DNA of 64,000 bases from Methylovulum miyakonense HT12 (GTDB lineage: Bacteria > Pseudomonadota > Gammaproteobacteria > Methylococcales > Methylomonadaceae). Under the pieces are notes generated by a model. It did not search any database, was not told where the DNA came from, and was given only the letters and a program-made list of their open reading frames with translations. Within the stretch, counting starts at the first letter, position 1. Every line of letters starts with the position of its first letter. Below are positions 46,279 to 55,619 of this stretch, in pieces. Position numbers and translations under genes: made by a program. The stretch is taken from contig NZ_KB913025.1 in the NCBI RefSeq assembly GCF_000384075.1, positions 2,577,779 through 2,641,778 on the forward strand, in the 5' to 3' direction.

Positions 46279-46439
46279 GGGGATAGATACGATGGCATGG
46301 CCAATCCGGTAGTTTTTTTAAATTTGCACTGGCATGTCCAAGCGCAAGGATATTTATACAATGCCGACAAGCCCGTTATTTTCTAGTGTGCTTGCCCCGC
46401 AAAATCCAAAGCGGCAACCGCGAGCCGTTACGATTCGGT

Positions 46440-46445
46440 TATAAT
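46440..46445 (+). promoter_or_regulatory. Possible -10 box of the C1-cofactor operon
   Basis: A perfect TATAAT lies 30 bp before the first ATG of the operon. No matching -35 is obvious at 16-18 bp upstream, so an activator may be needed, or the real promoter lies elsewhere. Confidence 0.35.
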
Positions 46446-46475
46446 AGCCATTTACATAGACCGATTTGACACCAA

Positions 46476-47012
46476 ATGGATAAACCCCGATTAGCTTGGG
46501 CGATCACTGGCTCTGGGCATTATATAGAAGAATGTATCGCTTTTTTGATGACTTTGGACGCCGTGGACTTGTACATCAGCCCTGCGGGTGAGGAAGTCCT
46601 GAAAATGTATGGCATCCAGCTCAATGACGTCCGTTCGAAAATGTCGGTGTACCGCGACAAGGCGGCGTCAGCCCCGCCTGTCGGGCTGTTTTATAAAGGC
46701 TATTACCACACCTTTGTGATGGCGCCGACCACCTCCAACACGGTGGCCAAATGCGTGTTGGGCATTGCTGACACCTTGGTCACCAACCTCTATTCCCAAG
46801 CAGGCAAATGCCGCATACCCAGCATTGTTTATCCTTGCGACATCGCCCCGGAAATGGAAACCACCGCACCAGGGGGTAAGGTGATGGTCTATCCGCGCAA
46901 AATTGATTTGGAAGGGACTGACAAGTTACGCCAATTTGAATACACCACCGTGGTTGACAGCGTGGGCGAATTGGTCACGGCGGTGCAAGCACGTTTGGCT
47001 AGTTTGGCATGA
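46476..47012 (+). CDS. Flavoprotein of the tetrahydromethanopterin pathway (DmrB/AfpA-like)
   Basis: 178 aa. The Rossmann-like start RLAWAITGSGHYIEECIAFL and the FMN-contact segments MAPTTSNTVAKCVLGIADTL and YPCDIAPE mark the flavoprotein family to which archaeal archaeoflavoprotein and the dihydromethanopterin reductase DmrB belong. In methylotrophs members reduce dihydromethanopterin to the active carrier. It overlaps the next gene by four bases (ATGA). Together with the following genes it makes an H4MPT/methanofuran operon, which fits an organism oxidising formaldehyde. Confidence 0.8.
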   Translation: MDKPRLAWAITGSGHYIEECIAFLMTLDAVDLYISPAGEEVLKMYGIQLNDVRSKMSVYRDKAASAPPVGLFYKGYYHTFVMAPTTSNTVAKCVLGIADTLVTNLYSQAGKCRIPSIVYPCDIAPEMETTAPGGKVMVYPRKIDLEGTDKLRQFEYTTVVDSVGELVTAVQARLASLA

Positions 47013-48400
47013 GCGAACATATCCTCTTTTTGACGGGCAAACTGGCGGAAAAACAGTTGCACCGCATCCTCGAAAAAATGCGGCCGGAGTTCACTTATAC
47101 GGTGCATCAATTGGGGCTAAAGGTCGCGGCCTTGATGACCACCGACATGGTTGCGCGGCGCTTGCATGACACCTTTGGGGCTGACCGGATAATCCTGCCG
47201 GGGCGTTGCCGGGGCGATATAGAGGCCTTGTCGCGGCACTTCAACAACCTGCCGGTTATGCGCGGGCCGGAAGAGCTAAAAGACTTGCCCCAGTATTTCG
47301 GCCAAAATGCCCATAGCTATGATTTAAGCCAATACCGTGTAAAGATTTTTGCGGAAATCACCGATGCGCCCAATCTGGGTGTCGATGAGGTGATGGAACG
47401 CGCCCGTTATTACCAACACAACGGCGCGGATGTCATTGACATCGGTTGCCTGCCTAGCACACCGTTCCCGCACATGGAGGAGCTGATCCAAGCCCTAAAA
47501 AGCGCCGGTTTCCTGGTCAGCATCGACTCGTTGGAAGACCAGGATTTGCTGAGGGGCGGTAAGGCGGGGGCGGATTATTTGTTGAGCTTGCACGAATCCA
47601 GCTTATGGATTGCCGATGAGGTCGCCAGCACCCCGATTTTAATCCCTAAACTCCATGAGGACTTGGCTTCCTTAGACCGTGCAGTCAAGGGGATGCAGGA
47701 CAGGGGGCGCGCCTTCATCGTCGACCCGATTTTAGACCCCATCCATTTTGGCTTTACCCAGTCGCTTGTGCGTTACCACACCGTGCGCAGCCAGCATCCT
47801 GATGTGGAAATGATGATGGGGGTTGGCAATATCACCGAGCTGACCCATGCGGACACCGTTGGGATGAACGCCTTGTTGCTGGGGGTTTGTTCGGAGCTCG
47901 ACATCAACCATATTTTGGCGACCGAAGTCAGCCGCCACGCTTGCCGCGCCATTAAAGAAGCCGATGTCGCACGGCGCATCATGTTCGCCGCCAAACAGCA
48001 CGGCACCTTACCCAAGCATATCCATCCCGGTTTGCTGACGGTGCACGAACCCTCGCCGTTCCCGTACACATTGCCGGAAATCCAGGAACTGGCGGGGGAA
48101 ATCAAAGACCCCAGTTTCCGCATCCAAACCAGCAATGAAGGCCTGCATATCTTTAACCGTGACGGCTTGCACAGCGCGGCCGACCCGTTTGCCTTATATC
48201 CGAAGCTACAGGTGGAAAAGGACGGTGGCCATGCATTTTATCTGGGGGTTGAATTGGCGCGGGCGGAAATCGCCTGGCAATTGGGCAAACGTTTCACCCA
48301 AGACCAAGCCCTGGCTTGGGGGTGCGCCACCGACCTCGCCGAAGCCACCGTGGATTTGCATACCTTTAAGCCTGCCGGAACCACTTTACAGAAGCCATAA
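47009..48400 (+). CDS. Dihydropteroate synthase-like protein (DUF6513) of H4MPT synthesis
   Basis: 463 aa. Residues 1-105 form the DUF6513-type N-terminal region (HILFLTGKLAEKQLHRILEK). From about 110 a DHPS-like TIM barrel begins: RVKIFAEITDAPNLGVDEVM, NGADVIDIGCLPSTPFP, then FLVSIDSLEDQDLL. The C-terminal third contains HPGLLTVHEPSPFPYT. Such proteins occur with H4MPT genes in methylotrophs and methanogens and are thought to act in assembling the pterin. They are not the folate enzyme. Translation is coupled to the gene before. Confidence 0.82.
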   Translation: MSEHILFLTGKLAEKQLHRILEKMRPEFTYTVHQLGLKVAALMTTDMVARRLHDTFGADRIILPGRCRGDIEALSRHFNNLPVMRGPEELKDLPQYFGQNAHSYDLSQYRVKIFAEITDAPNLGVDEVMERARYYQHNGADVIDIGCLPSTPFPHMEELIQALKSAGFLVSIDSLEDQDLLRGGKAGADYLLSLHESSLWIADEVASTPILIPKLHEDLASLDRAVKGMQDRGRAFIVDPILDPIHFGFTQSLVRYHTVRSQHPDVEMMMGVGNITELTHADTVGMNALLLGVCSELDINHILATEVSRHACRAIKEADVARRIMFAAKQHGTLPKHIHPGLLTVHEPSPFPYTLPEIQELAGEIKDPSFRIQTSNEGLHIFNRDGLHSAADPFALYPKLQVEKDGGHAFYLGVELARAEIAWQLGKRFTQDQALAWGCATDLAEATVDLHTFKPAGTTLQKP

Positions 48401-48412
48401 TTTAGAAAAAGC

Positions 48413-48976
48413 ATGATTCAAGAAACGTTAGTCACGACCCAAAATAGTGCAGGGCTTGCGCATATCGCGCCGATGGGCGTGCACCTCCATGATGATGGCT
48501 TCATTATCATGCCGTTCCGCCCGTCCACCACGCTCGACAACTTGCTGGAAAATCCGGTTGCCGTACTGAACTATTGTGATGATGTGCGCGTGTTTGCCGG
48601 CTGTCTGACCGGACGGCGAGGTTGGCCTTTGTTGGCTGCGGAAAAAATCAACGCCCCGATGTTGGCCTGTGCGCTAGCCCATACTGAAGTCGAAGTGGTG
48701 CGCATCGAAGACGACGCCACCCGGCCTAAGTTATTTTGTAAAGCCGTGCATAGTGGTAACCATGCCCCTTTTACAGGGTTTAACCGCGCCCAATTTGCCG
48801 TGCTGGAAGCCGCCATATTAGTCAGCCGTTTGTCTATGTTGCCAATGGCAAAAATCGAATCGGAACTGGCCTATTTGCGTATAGGTTTTGAAAAAACGGC
48901 GGGCGAACGTGAACGTGAAGCTTGGGGCTGGTTGATGGATGCGGTGGGGGCATTTAAAAATGGGGCGGGCCTATGA
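48413..48976 (+). CDS. DUF447 family flavin-binding-like protein
   Basis: 187 aa starting MIQETLVTTQNSAGLAHIAP. GVHLHDDGFIIMPFRPSTTL and LENPVAVLNYCDDVRVFAGC agree with the split-barrel FMN-binding fold of DUF447. The family is confined almost wholly to H4MPT users and its reaction is unknown; a redox step in methanopterin or methanofuran synthesis is usually supposed. The gene starts 12 bp after the previous stop and overlaps the next start by four bases. Confidence 0.8.
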   Translation: MIQETLVTTQNSAGLAHIAPMGVHLHDDGFIIMPFRPSTTLDNLLENPVAVLNYCDDVRVFAGCLTGRRGWPLLAAEKINAPMLACALAHTEVEVVRIEDDATRPKLFCKAVHSGNHAPFTGFNRAQFAVLEAAILVSRLSMLPMAKIESELAYLRIGFEKTAGEREREAWGWLMDAVGAFKNGAGL

Positions 48977-49665
48977 CCGGAATGCTGGCAAGCGTCAACA
49001 GCGTCGGAGAAGCCTTATTGGCATTGGGGGCGGGAGTTGACATCATTGATCTGAAACAGCCTGAGTATGGTGCGTTGGGCGCGTTGGACACCGAAACTGT
49101 GCAACAGATAGTGGCCGCCATTAACGGGCGTTGTCCGGTCAGCGCCACGATTGGCGATTTGCCGATGCAGCCAGAAATGGTGTTTTTTGCGGCGCAAATA
49201 ATGGCGAAAACCGGTGTCGATTACATAAAAATCGGCTTTTTTCCGGGAGGGGATTGGCTGGCGGTCATTGCAAAACTGGCGCATTTGACGCCGCAGCATA
49301 ATTTAATTGCGGTATTGTTCGCCGACATGAAGCCGGACATTAGCGTGATTAAGGCATTGGAAGCCGCCGGTTTCAAAGGGGTTATGCTGGACACCATGAA
49401 CAAGCGCAAAGGCTCGTTAACGAAAGTGATGGATGGCAAGCAAATCCGTCAATTTGTTAGCATGGCCAAACAAAGCGCATTGCTATGTGGTTTGGCGGGT
49501 TCCTTGAGGAAAAGCGATATTGCCCGCTTATTGGCGTTTATGCCGGATTATTTAGGTTTCCGCGGGGCGTTATGCTTTGCCTGTGAGAGGACAGGGCAGT
49601 TAAATCCCGCCGCGATTGCCGCGATTAGGCAAGCTGTAAAGACGGCAGTCAAACCGGGCGGCTAA
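48973..49665 (+). CDS. mfnB: (5-formylfuran-3-yl)methyl phosphate synthase MfnB
   Basis: 230 aa TIM-barrel enzyme (DUF556) that condenses two glyceraldehyde-3-phosphate molecules into the furan of methanofuran. The Schiff-base Lys28 sits in DIIDLKQPEYGALGAL, and the second conserved lysine region is MLDTMNKRKGSLTKVM. FLGFRGALCF-like LGFRGALC near the C-terminus is also conserved. Coupled by ATGA to DUF447. It shows that this bacterium makes a methanofuran-type C1 carrier. Confidence 0.9.
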   Translation: MTGMLASVNSVGEALLALGAGVDIIDLKQPEYGALGALDTETVQQIVAAINGRCPVSATIGDLPMQPEMVFFAAQIMAKTGVDYIKIGFFPGGDWLAVIAKLAHLTPQHNLIAVLFADMKPDISVIKALEAAGFKGVMLDTMNKRKGSLTKVMDGKQIRQFVSMAKQSALLCGLAGSLRKSDIARLLAFMPDYLGFRGALCFACERTGQLNPAAIAAIRQAVKTAVKPGG

Positions 49666-49672
49666 AAATGGA

Positions 49673-49709
49673 GGGGCTTGTGGAAGCATATTCCCCCAAG
49701 CCCCGTTTT
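49673..49709 (+). terminator. Terminator of the C1-cofactor operon
   Basis: Arms GGGGCTTG and CAAGCCCC are followed by GTTTTC, seven bases after the mfnB stop. The inner loop can pair further (TGG/CCC region). A weak but plausible intrinsic terminator. Confidence 0.55.
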
Positions 49710-49768
49710 CTGCGGTATCAATGAATAAAAATCCTGTGCCATTAGGCGTTCCCGGCCAACAAGACGCC

Positions 49769-50056
49769 TTATTTCAAGTCCGTCAAATACATGTCCACCA
49801 GTAACTTTTTTTCTGCAGGTGTCAGCAAAATGCGGGCATAAGGCCTTTCACTAGGCTCAGTTTCGGCTTGCGCCTGTTGGTCGCTAGCCCTTCGGATGGT
49901 TTTGCGCCGGTCAAAAGTAGGAGGTTCAAGCCCGTTTTTGTAAATATAATCCCGCCATTCTTGCGAGCCAAAAGGGTGGGGGTTTTTACGCCTGTCGCCA
50001 GTGCGTTGGTTAGCAGGCGAGGTAAACAGGTTTTTTCTTAAGTCAATGATGTTCAT
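49769..50056 (-). CDS. Small hypothetical protein, basic and polar
   Basis: 95 aa, no recognised domain. It is rich in Arg, Lys and Pro: RKNPHPFGSQEWRDYIYKNG, DRRKTIRRASDQQAQAET. It ends with a helix ILLTPAEKKLLVDMYLTDLK. No signal peptide or membrane helix. Codon use is like its neighbours. It may be a small regulator or envelope-associated factor; no function is claimed. Confidence 0.55.
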   Translation of the reverse strand: MNIIDLRKNLFTSPANQRTGDRRKNPHPFGSQEWRDYIYKNGLEPPTFDRRKTIRRASDQQAQAETEPSERPYARILLTPAEKKLLVDMYLTDLK

Positions 50057-50169
50057 AATTATAAATTGCTCCTATCCTGGAAATTGCCGGTTAAAATTGA
50101 CCCGGCAACGCAAGGAATAATAGGTTAGCAATCAATAAAATTCAACCATAGCCATTTTGTGGGACTCGG

Positions 50170-52401
50170 CTAAGGATGGTTAGGGGCCGGGGGAGTCGCT
50201 TGGGTTTGTCCTGTCGCCGCCGGTTTAACCGGATGGCCTGGCCTCTGTTGGAATAGATGTAGTTGCCACGCGGCCAAAATCGCCCCGATTAAAATGGCGA
50301 TCAACAAATAGCTCCGCCAGGGTGTTTTTTTATCGGCAAAAGGGTCAAGCAACTGGCGTTCCGCATTTTTAGGCAATTTGGCTGTCCCTGTCAGCAAGCG
50401 GCCAAAAGGGATATTGATCAGGGCTTTGGTATTGATTGCCCAGCCGCTGGCATCAAGGACTGGTGCCAGATTGCGGCGGTGCAGCTTCAAGGCGGCAATC
50501 AACATTGACGGCCCGGAAATAAAGAGCATGACCCCCAATATCGCCAGCGGCATTTGCCATAGCCCCAATGACAGGAAGCCACCAACAATAGATGCCAGCA
50601 TGGTGCCTATCGCGCCTATCGCCAGGCCAATCGCGGCAAAAATCCCGGCAAATTTACCGACATCAAAAGGCGGTGGCGGGGCTTCCGCAGCTGATACGGT
50701 TGTCGTCGCTACGGTTGTTGTGCCGGCAATGGTTTTGTCCTGCGCGTCTTTGTCGCGGGCGGCGGCGAATTTTTCAATTTGCCCGCCGAGCATTTTGCCC
50801 ATGCGCTTATAGGGCGACCAAAAAGCTTGTGGAATGCTAATGGGATGGTCGATGATCTTGACGATCGTGGCGTCCCAATCACGGCCCAGGCGGTCATAAA
50901 AAATGCCGTTCCGCCCCGCCATCAAATTGTCGGCATCGCCACCTGTAAAAGCGGCGGCAATTTTCATGGTGTCCGATGTCCCGGGGCGCTTGCATTCGCA
51001 ATAGGCCAAAAATATCAGGCTAGAGCTTGCCAGGACACTGTGTTTGTCAATATCCGTCACTTTAAAGCACAAATTGCAACTTCTGCCATCCAAGTACAAA
51101 GTGCCTGCTTGAAAAATGCCGTTAGGCGTGGCGGAATAAAAATCCCGGAAAGAGACGAAATTGTTGAGCAAGCGGTATAGGTCACGGTAGTAATAGATCA
51201 GACGCTCGACCGACTCGATAGCCTCCGCTTCCGCCGTTAAAGCCAAGTCTTTGGCAATTAATTTGCCCAATTCTTCTTGATAACCACCTGCCAATATTTC
51301 CAATAAGCGGTCAATGCCTAATTTTTCGAGGTTTTCGCTAGGTTTGTTTTGCAGCCACGTTTCATATTCACCAAATGAAGTGTTCACTTCCTGCCATTGG
51401 CCAAGGCTTAGGCTATCAATATCACCCAAGAGCGGCTTAATCACCTGTCGGGACAATTGCGCTACTTGCTTGGTCCAAGCCGGATTCAACCCGGTGGCCA
51501 ACGGCAATGGTTTGTCGGCCTCAATTTTGGCTAAGGGTAGGGCGGTTAGCCCGCTGTCGTCAGGCGACAAATCATGCAGTGAGATTTGCTCATATTGGGC
51601 CGCCGACGGGTTTAACAACGGTGCGGCTTGCGTGTCAAAAGCCGCCAATTGGCAGCGGGTAAAATAATCATCAATTTTAGGTTTGATTTGCTTGAAGTTT
51701 TCAACGGCGGATAGGGCTTCCGTACCTAACTGCAATTTTTGGCCGGAACCCACAGCCCCTAATTGCCACCACTTGACGTACTCTTCAGCTTGGGAGAAAA
51801 AATAATCCACATTTTCTTGGCTGACGCCCATCTCGCCGCAACGGTCAAGTTTGCCTTCCACACAGCGAAGGATCTCTTCTATCACTTTCTGGCCCGCAAC
51901 GTCATCGGCGGCTTTTACGGGGATGATGCCGTCGCCATTGAATTGGGTGTTGGCAAAAATTTGCGCGATATTGGCCACATCCTCAATGGAAATTTCGCTG
52001 GATTCTGTCTTGTTGATAATTTTTAGGACTTCCAGGGCGGATGCCAAAAGGGTGGCGCCTTCAGTATGTGACTGGTCGATGGCGGCCAGCGGCAACACGC
52101 CACTTCCTTGTTTGAGATCGAGTGGATTGATAAGCCGTGCGGTTGTCCATTGTAAAGCGGCGATAACTTCTGGTGCCCGGATGCGCCCGTCGCTGTCGCT
52201 GTCCAGTAACGCCAACGTGCGCGGATCGAAATGCAGCCCTTCCGTGGGGCAACTTAAGGCTGTCCAGAGTTTTTGGTCCAACTCGCCTAAGGCGATCAAA
52301 TCTTCAGTCCGCTCCAGTTTAACTTGATCAAAACCACCCAAGCGCACAAATTGCCATGGGTGGCTTTTCTTTTCGGCGGCAATATCGGTTGTTGCTGGCA
52401 T
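50170..52401 (-). CDS. Large unrecognised membrane protein with an EF-hand-like motif
   Basis: 743 aa from the ATG at 52401, preceded by GAGGA 7 bases upstream. A soluble region of about 580 residues contains the Ca-loop-like LLDSDSDGRIRAPEVIAAL and EEILRCVEGKLDRCGEMGVS. Three hydrophobic segments follow in the C-terminal quarter (FAAIGLAIGAIGTMLASIVG, LGLWQMPLAILGVMLFISG, SYLLIAILIGAILAAWQL), before a Pro-rich tail. No known enzyme motif is visible. It probably sits in the inner membrane with the large part in the cytoplasm. Confidence 0.7.
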   Translation of the reverse strand: MPATTDIAAEKKSHPWQFVRLGGFDQVKLERTEDLIALGELDQKLWTALSCPTEGLHFDPRTLALLDSDSDGRIRAPEVIAALQWTTARLINPLDLKQGSGVLPLAAIDQSHTEGATLLASALEVLKIINKTESSEISIEDVANIAQIFANTQFNGDGIIPVKAADDVAGQKVIEEILRCVEGKLDRCGEMGVSQENVDYFFSQAEEYVKWWQLGAVGSGQKLQLGTEALSAVENFKQIKPKIDDYFTRCQLAAFDTQAAPLLNPSAAQYEQISLHDLSPDDSGLTALPLAKIEADKPLPLATGLNPAWTKQVAQLSRQVIKPLLGDIDSLSLGQWQEVNTSFGEYETWLQNKPSENLEKLGIDRLLEILAGGYQEELGKLIAKDLALTAEAEAIESVERLIYYYRDLYRLLNNFVSFRDFYSATPNGIFQAGTLYLDGRSCNLCFKVTDIDKHSVLASSSLIFLAYCECKRPGTSDTMKIAAAFTGGDADNLMAGRNGIFYDRLGRDWDATIVKIIDHPISIPQAFWSPYKRMGKMLGGQIEKFAAARDKDAQDKTIAGTTTVATTTVSAAEAPPPPFDVGKFAGIFAAIGLAIGAIGTMLASIVGGFLSLGLWQMPLAILGVMLFISGPSMLIAALKLHRRNLAPVLDASGWAINTKALINIPFGRLLTGTAKLPKNAERQLLDPFADKKTPWRSYLLIAILIGAILAAWQLHLFQQRPGHPVKPAATGQTQATPPAPNHP

Positions 52402-52536
52402 CAATGTATCCTCATGTAAAAAGTAGGGGAATGCCGGGCGGTGCTGGAAAAGCGCTGATGGCATTTGTTTATTGTTATTTTATGCACTTTTTTAGTTTAG
52501 ATCGTTTATGGGCTAGCTTGGTGTGGACGTGGCCGG

Positions 52537-54939
52537 TTAGTTTTGATAACGGCCCAGATCAAATATCCCGGCATTTTCAGGCCGTCCGTCCCGGTGTTGT
52601 TGGTTGAAACTGTCGTAAGCCGTCCAGAACTGCGGGTGTTTGCGGCTTACCCCAAACGTGTCGCGGAACGCTGCTATCAAAGCCCCGGTTTTTGCCTGTT
52701 TTAGCTGGGTGATGAATGCTTCCATCTGGTCGCTGGTGATGGTGAAAAATTGGTTTGGATAGCTGCCCACGAATCCAGGCAGCACGCTCAGGGTGTCCTG
52801 CTCCGGTAGCCTCCGGTGGTTTTCGCCCAGCAACACGCCGACATGGCTGAGCTGGCGGTTACGGATTAAGGTGTAAATGACATTTTTGGCCGGGTCGTTG
52901 GCCGTGCTGATACGCAAGAACGACACTTCAGGCAAGGCGGCGATTTCCTGGCCTTTGGCTTCGGCAAGTTGGCGTGCGAAATTGTCATAGTATGGCGGGG
53001 ATGGCGCGGCCGTTTCGGGCGTTGCCGGCAGCGGGGCGCAGGGTTCTTGCGGGCACGGGGTTGGCAAGGCGGCTTGGGCTGGGCTGGGGGGGGCGCTTGC
53101 CGGGACGGAGATTTTGGCGAGTTGGTTAAAAAATTCGTTTGGATAATCCTGGCTTCCGTAGGCAATGGCGGATTCGGGGAGGGCGGCAAAATCGGGCGTA
53201 TTGAACACGCCTAACCATTGGCTTTCAGAATCCGGATACCAATCCGCATGTACGGCTTGGCGGACGGATTTGGGTAGGAATTGCAGGAAGTCGTTTTCCG
53301 CTTCACTACGCAGCAAATCCAGCGTCAAACGGGTGGCCAGGTAATGGGCGGTGCCGCCATAGGGATTAAATCCCGCCGACAGCAAATAATGCAGCCGCTC
53401 AAATAGCGGATAGTCGATGACCCATGCGGTGCTTGGGGTTTTGCCCTGCAAGCCTTTGACGACGGAGGCATTGTCATCATGGCGGAACACGGTCAATAAG
53501 GCGTCGCCGTTGCCGCCTTCGCCCGTCCATATCAAACCTAGGTCAAGGGCTTGGTTTTTCAGCAAGACGGTTTGGGTAAACGTGGCCTTGTTGGCGAGGT
53601 ACTGTTTTTGTAAGGCTTTCAGCTCAAACCACTGCGCAAGCCCGCCCGCTTCGCCTGCTGATGCGGGCAAGCGTAAAAAGCCCTGGTTTTCGCTTAAAAA
53701 CTGCGCGGTTTGTGGATTGGCATCGGGCCGGGGTTTGAGGAAGGCCACCCAGAACTGGTCACGCAAACCGTTAAGGCCGTCATGGCGGTTAAGCGCCGGG
53801 CTTTTAAAAATCACCTGTAAAAAAAAGTAGGCGTCATCCAGCAAAAACTGGTATCTGGCGTCCACCGGCAAATCTTTGAAGGTCGTGAACGGCTGGGCGG
53901 AACCTTCTTGTGGGTAGGCGGGCAATTGCGCCACGGCCACGGCCGGTTTTAGGAACAGATCCCTGATCCTAGCCATTTTGCCGTCGCTGAGTTCGTACAC
54001 GGCATGGCTTTTGTCCGTCAGCGTTTCGTTGATGGGTAGCAGGCGGTAAGCGAAGGCGCCAGTGCTGGCCTCCAAGTAAGGGTGCAGGCTGGCCAATTCT
54101 TCAATGGCTTGCCCTGGCGCGGTTTTCGAGCGCACGAGCCGGTAAAATTCATGGGCGGGTTGGCCTTTAAAATGCAAATGGCCGCTGGATAGGTGTTCGT
54201 AAATATAGCGGGCGGTCAGCTGCATTTGTGGTGCGGGGTCATTGAGGAATTGTTCCCATTTGCCAATTTCCGCAAGGGCGGCTTCGGGCAAGGCGGCTGG
54301 CGGGCTGTTTTTCGCACCGTCCTGCAGCCAATTCATGAGCTTGTCTTGTTCGGCCTTGTCCAATCCAGGCAGGGCGTAAGGCATGCCTGCCAAAGGGTGG
54401 CTTTGGGCAAAGCCGGGGAATTCTTCCAAGGATGGGCATTTGCCGGTGGGTTGGAGCTTTTCGTCAGTGCCGGATAGCGGGTTGTCGTGTTTTAGCACCA
54501 GGAATTTCGCAACCAGCGAATTGTTGAGGTTGATTTCAGGGAATTGGGATTTTTCGTTCAGGACCGGAAAAAAACCTTTCGTCCGCCAATCCTCAGCGGT
54601 TTTGCCGTCAACCATCAGGCGGCTAGGGGCAATGGCATGCAGCCGGTTTTCATAGAGCGGCTGTTTGCTGGCGCCGCGCTGCAAACCTTCATAAGAGCTG
54701 AGCTGCAATTGGCAGGGGGCGTCCGCACCTGAGTGGCAACTTGCACAACGGTTGTCCAATATCGTTTTGACCGAGCTATAGTTCAGTTTCCCGGGTTTGT
54801 GTTTGGAATCTATGGCGATAAAAGTGGCTTTGCCTGCATCCTTGGTGCTAAACAAAGTGTCCAGATTAATATCGCCATAGACAAAAGCAAGGGCCGTTAA
54901 GATAAGAAGTAACAGAAAACTTGAAAGTATTCTAATCAT
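52537..54939 (-). CDS. cti: Fatty acid cis/trans isomerase
   Basis: 800 aa with a signal or anchor helix (SFLLLLILTALAFVYGD). CTI is a periplasmic c-type cytochrome that turns cis unsaturated acyl chains into trans, making membranes tighter under solvent or heat stress. The heme site CASCH lies near residue 66. The conserved tail (SYPNQFFTITSDQMEAFI, DTFGVSRKHPQFWTAYDSFN) is typical of CTI. A Pro/Ala/Pro-rich spacer (about residues 625-670) is an insertion relative to the usual protein. Methanotrophs have trans fatty acids, which fits. Confidence 0.87.
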   Translation of the reverse strand: MIRILSSFLLLLILTALAFVYGDINLDTLFSTKDAGKATFIAIDSKHKPGKLNYSSVKTILDNRCASCHSGADAPCQLQLSSYEGLQRGASKQPLYENRLHAIAPSRLMVDGKTAEDWRTKGFFPVLNEKSQFPEINLNNSLVAKFLVLKHDNPLSGTDEKLQPTGKCPSLEEFPGFAQSHPLAGMPYALPGLDKAEQDKLMNWLQDGAKNSPPAALPEAALAEIGKWEQFLNDPAPQMQLTARYIYEHLSSGHLHFKGQPAHEFYRLVRSKTAPGQAIEELASLHPYLEASTGAFAYRLLPINETLTDKSHAVYELSDGKMARIRDLFLKPAVAVAQLPAYPQEGSAQPFTTFKDLPVDARYQFLLDDAYFFLQVIFKSPALNRHDGLNGLRDQFWVAFLKPRPDANPQTAQFLSENQGFLRLPASAGEAGGLAQWFELKALQKQYLANKATFTQTVLLKNQALDLGLIWTGEGGNGDALLTVFRHDDNASVVKGLQGKTPSTAWVIDYPLFERLHYLLSAGFNPYGGTAHYLATRLTLDLLRSEAENDFLQFLPKSVRQAVHADWYPDSESQWLGVFNTPDFAALPESAIAYGSQDYPNEFFNQLAKISVPASAPPSPAQAALPTPCPQEPCAPLPATPETAAPSPPYYDNFARQLAEAKGQEIAALPEVSFLRISTANDPAKNVIYTLIRNRQLSHVGVLLGENHRRLPEQDTLSVLPGFVGSYPNQFFTITSDQMEAFITQLKQAKTGALIAAFRDTFGVSRKHPQFWTAYDSFNQQHRDGRPENAGIFDLGRYQN

Positions 54940-54999
54940 GTGTTGTTGAATGGGGTTTCTGGCTGTGTAGCTGCCTGCCGGGGGCAGGCGGCCAATGAA

Positions 55000-55605
55000 T
55001 TAAAGGGATCGGGCGAGATGGTGCAACGCTTCGCTACCATGCGCAAACAAAGGCCAACCATCGCCCGTCAGCACCGCTTGTATGCCAGGCAAGCTGGCAA
55101 TACGTTTGACCGATTGGATGGCGAGTTTGCGGTCGGCGAGTTTGGCGTCCGGTAACATGCAGAGTTCGCCGCCCAGATGGCAGCGGATCAAGTCGCCTGT
55201 TATCAAGGTCGTGTGCTCCAGGAGCAAAGCCAGTTCGCCTGGGGTCTTGGAGCCTTGCAGTTCATAGGCATGCAGCCCGGCGACAATTTCATCGCCATCA
55301 TATAGCCAACGGCTACAGATAATGGGGAAAGTGTCTTGTTCAGCCGCCGGCCCATACACTTTCGCGCCTGTGTGGCTGGCAAGCAATTCGGCGGCACGGC
55401 AATGGTCGCTGTTAGTGATGACTATAAAAGCCACGCCTCCTAGCCTTTGTAGATGCGCGTGGTCATGGGGTGACATAGGTAAAGGGTCGATGACCACATT
55501 GCCGCCTTCCCGTACCCAAACATAGCTATGGAAGTCCAAATCACGCTCTTCATTGAAGACCGACCAGGCAAATAAATCTCTACGGTGTAATTGTTTCATC
55601 AGCAA
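55000..55605 (-). CDS. MBL-fold hydrolase-like protein with incomplete zinc motif
   Basis: 201 aa; Met1 or Met3 may start it. Strands such as GGNVVIDPLPMSPHDHAHLQ and TTLITGDLIRCHLGGEL are typical of the metallo-beta-lactamase fold. In place of the usual H-x-H-x-D-H the motif reads ITNSDHCRAAEL, so the first two His are lost while Asp-His remain; the later GD and GDGWPLFAHG segments are kept. It may be a mono-metal or non-hydrolytic family member. Function unknown. Confidence 0.72.
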   Translation of the reverse strand: MLMKQLHRRDLFAWSVFNEERDLDFHSYVWVREGGNVVIDPLPMSPHDHAHLQRLGGVAFIVITNSDHCRAAELLASHTGAKVYGPAAEQDTFPIICSRWLYDGDEIVAGLHAYELQGSKTPGELALLLEHTTLITGDLIRCHLGGELCMLPDAKLADRKLAIQSVKRIASLPGIQAVLTGDGWPLFAHGSEALHHLARSL

Positions 55606-55619
55606 TCTCTTTAGAATAG

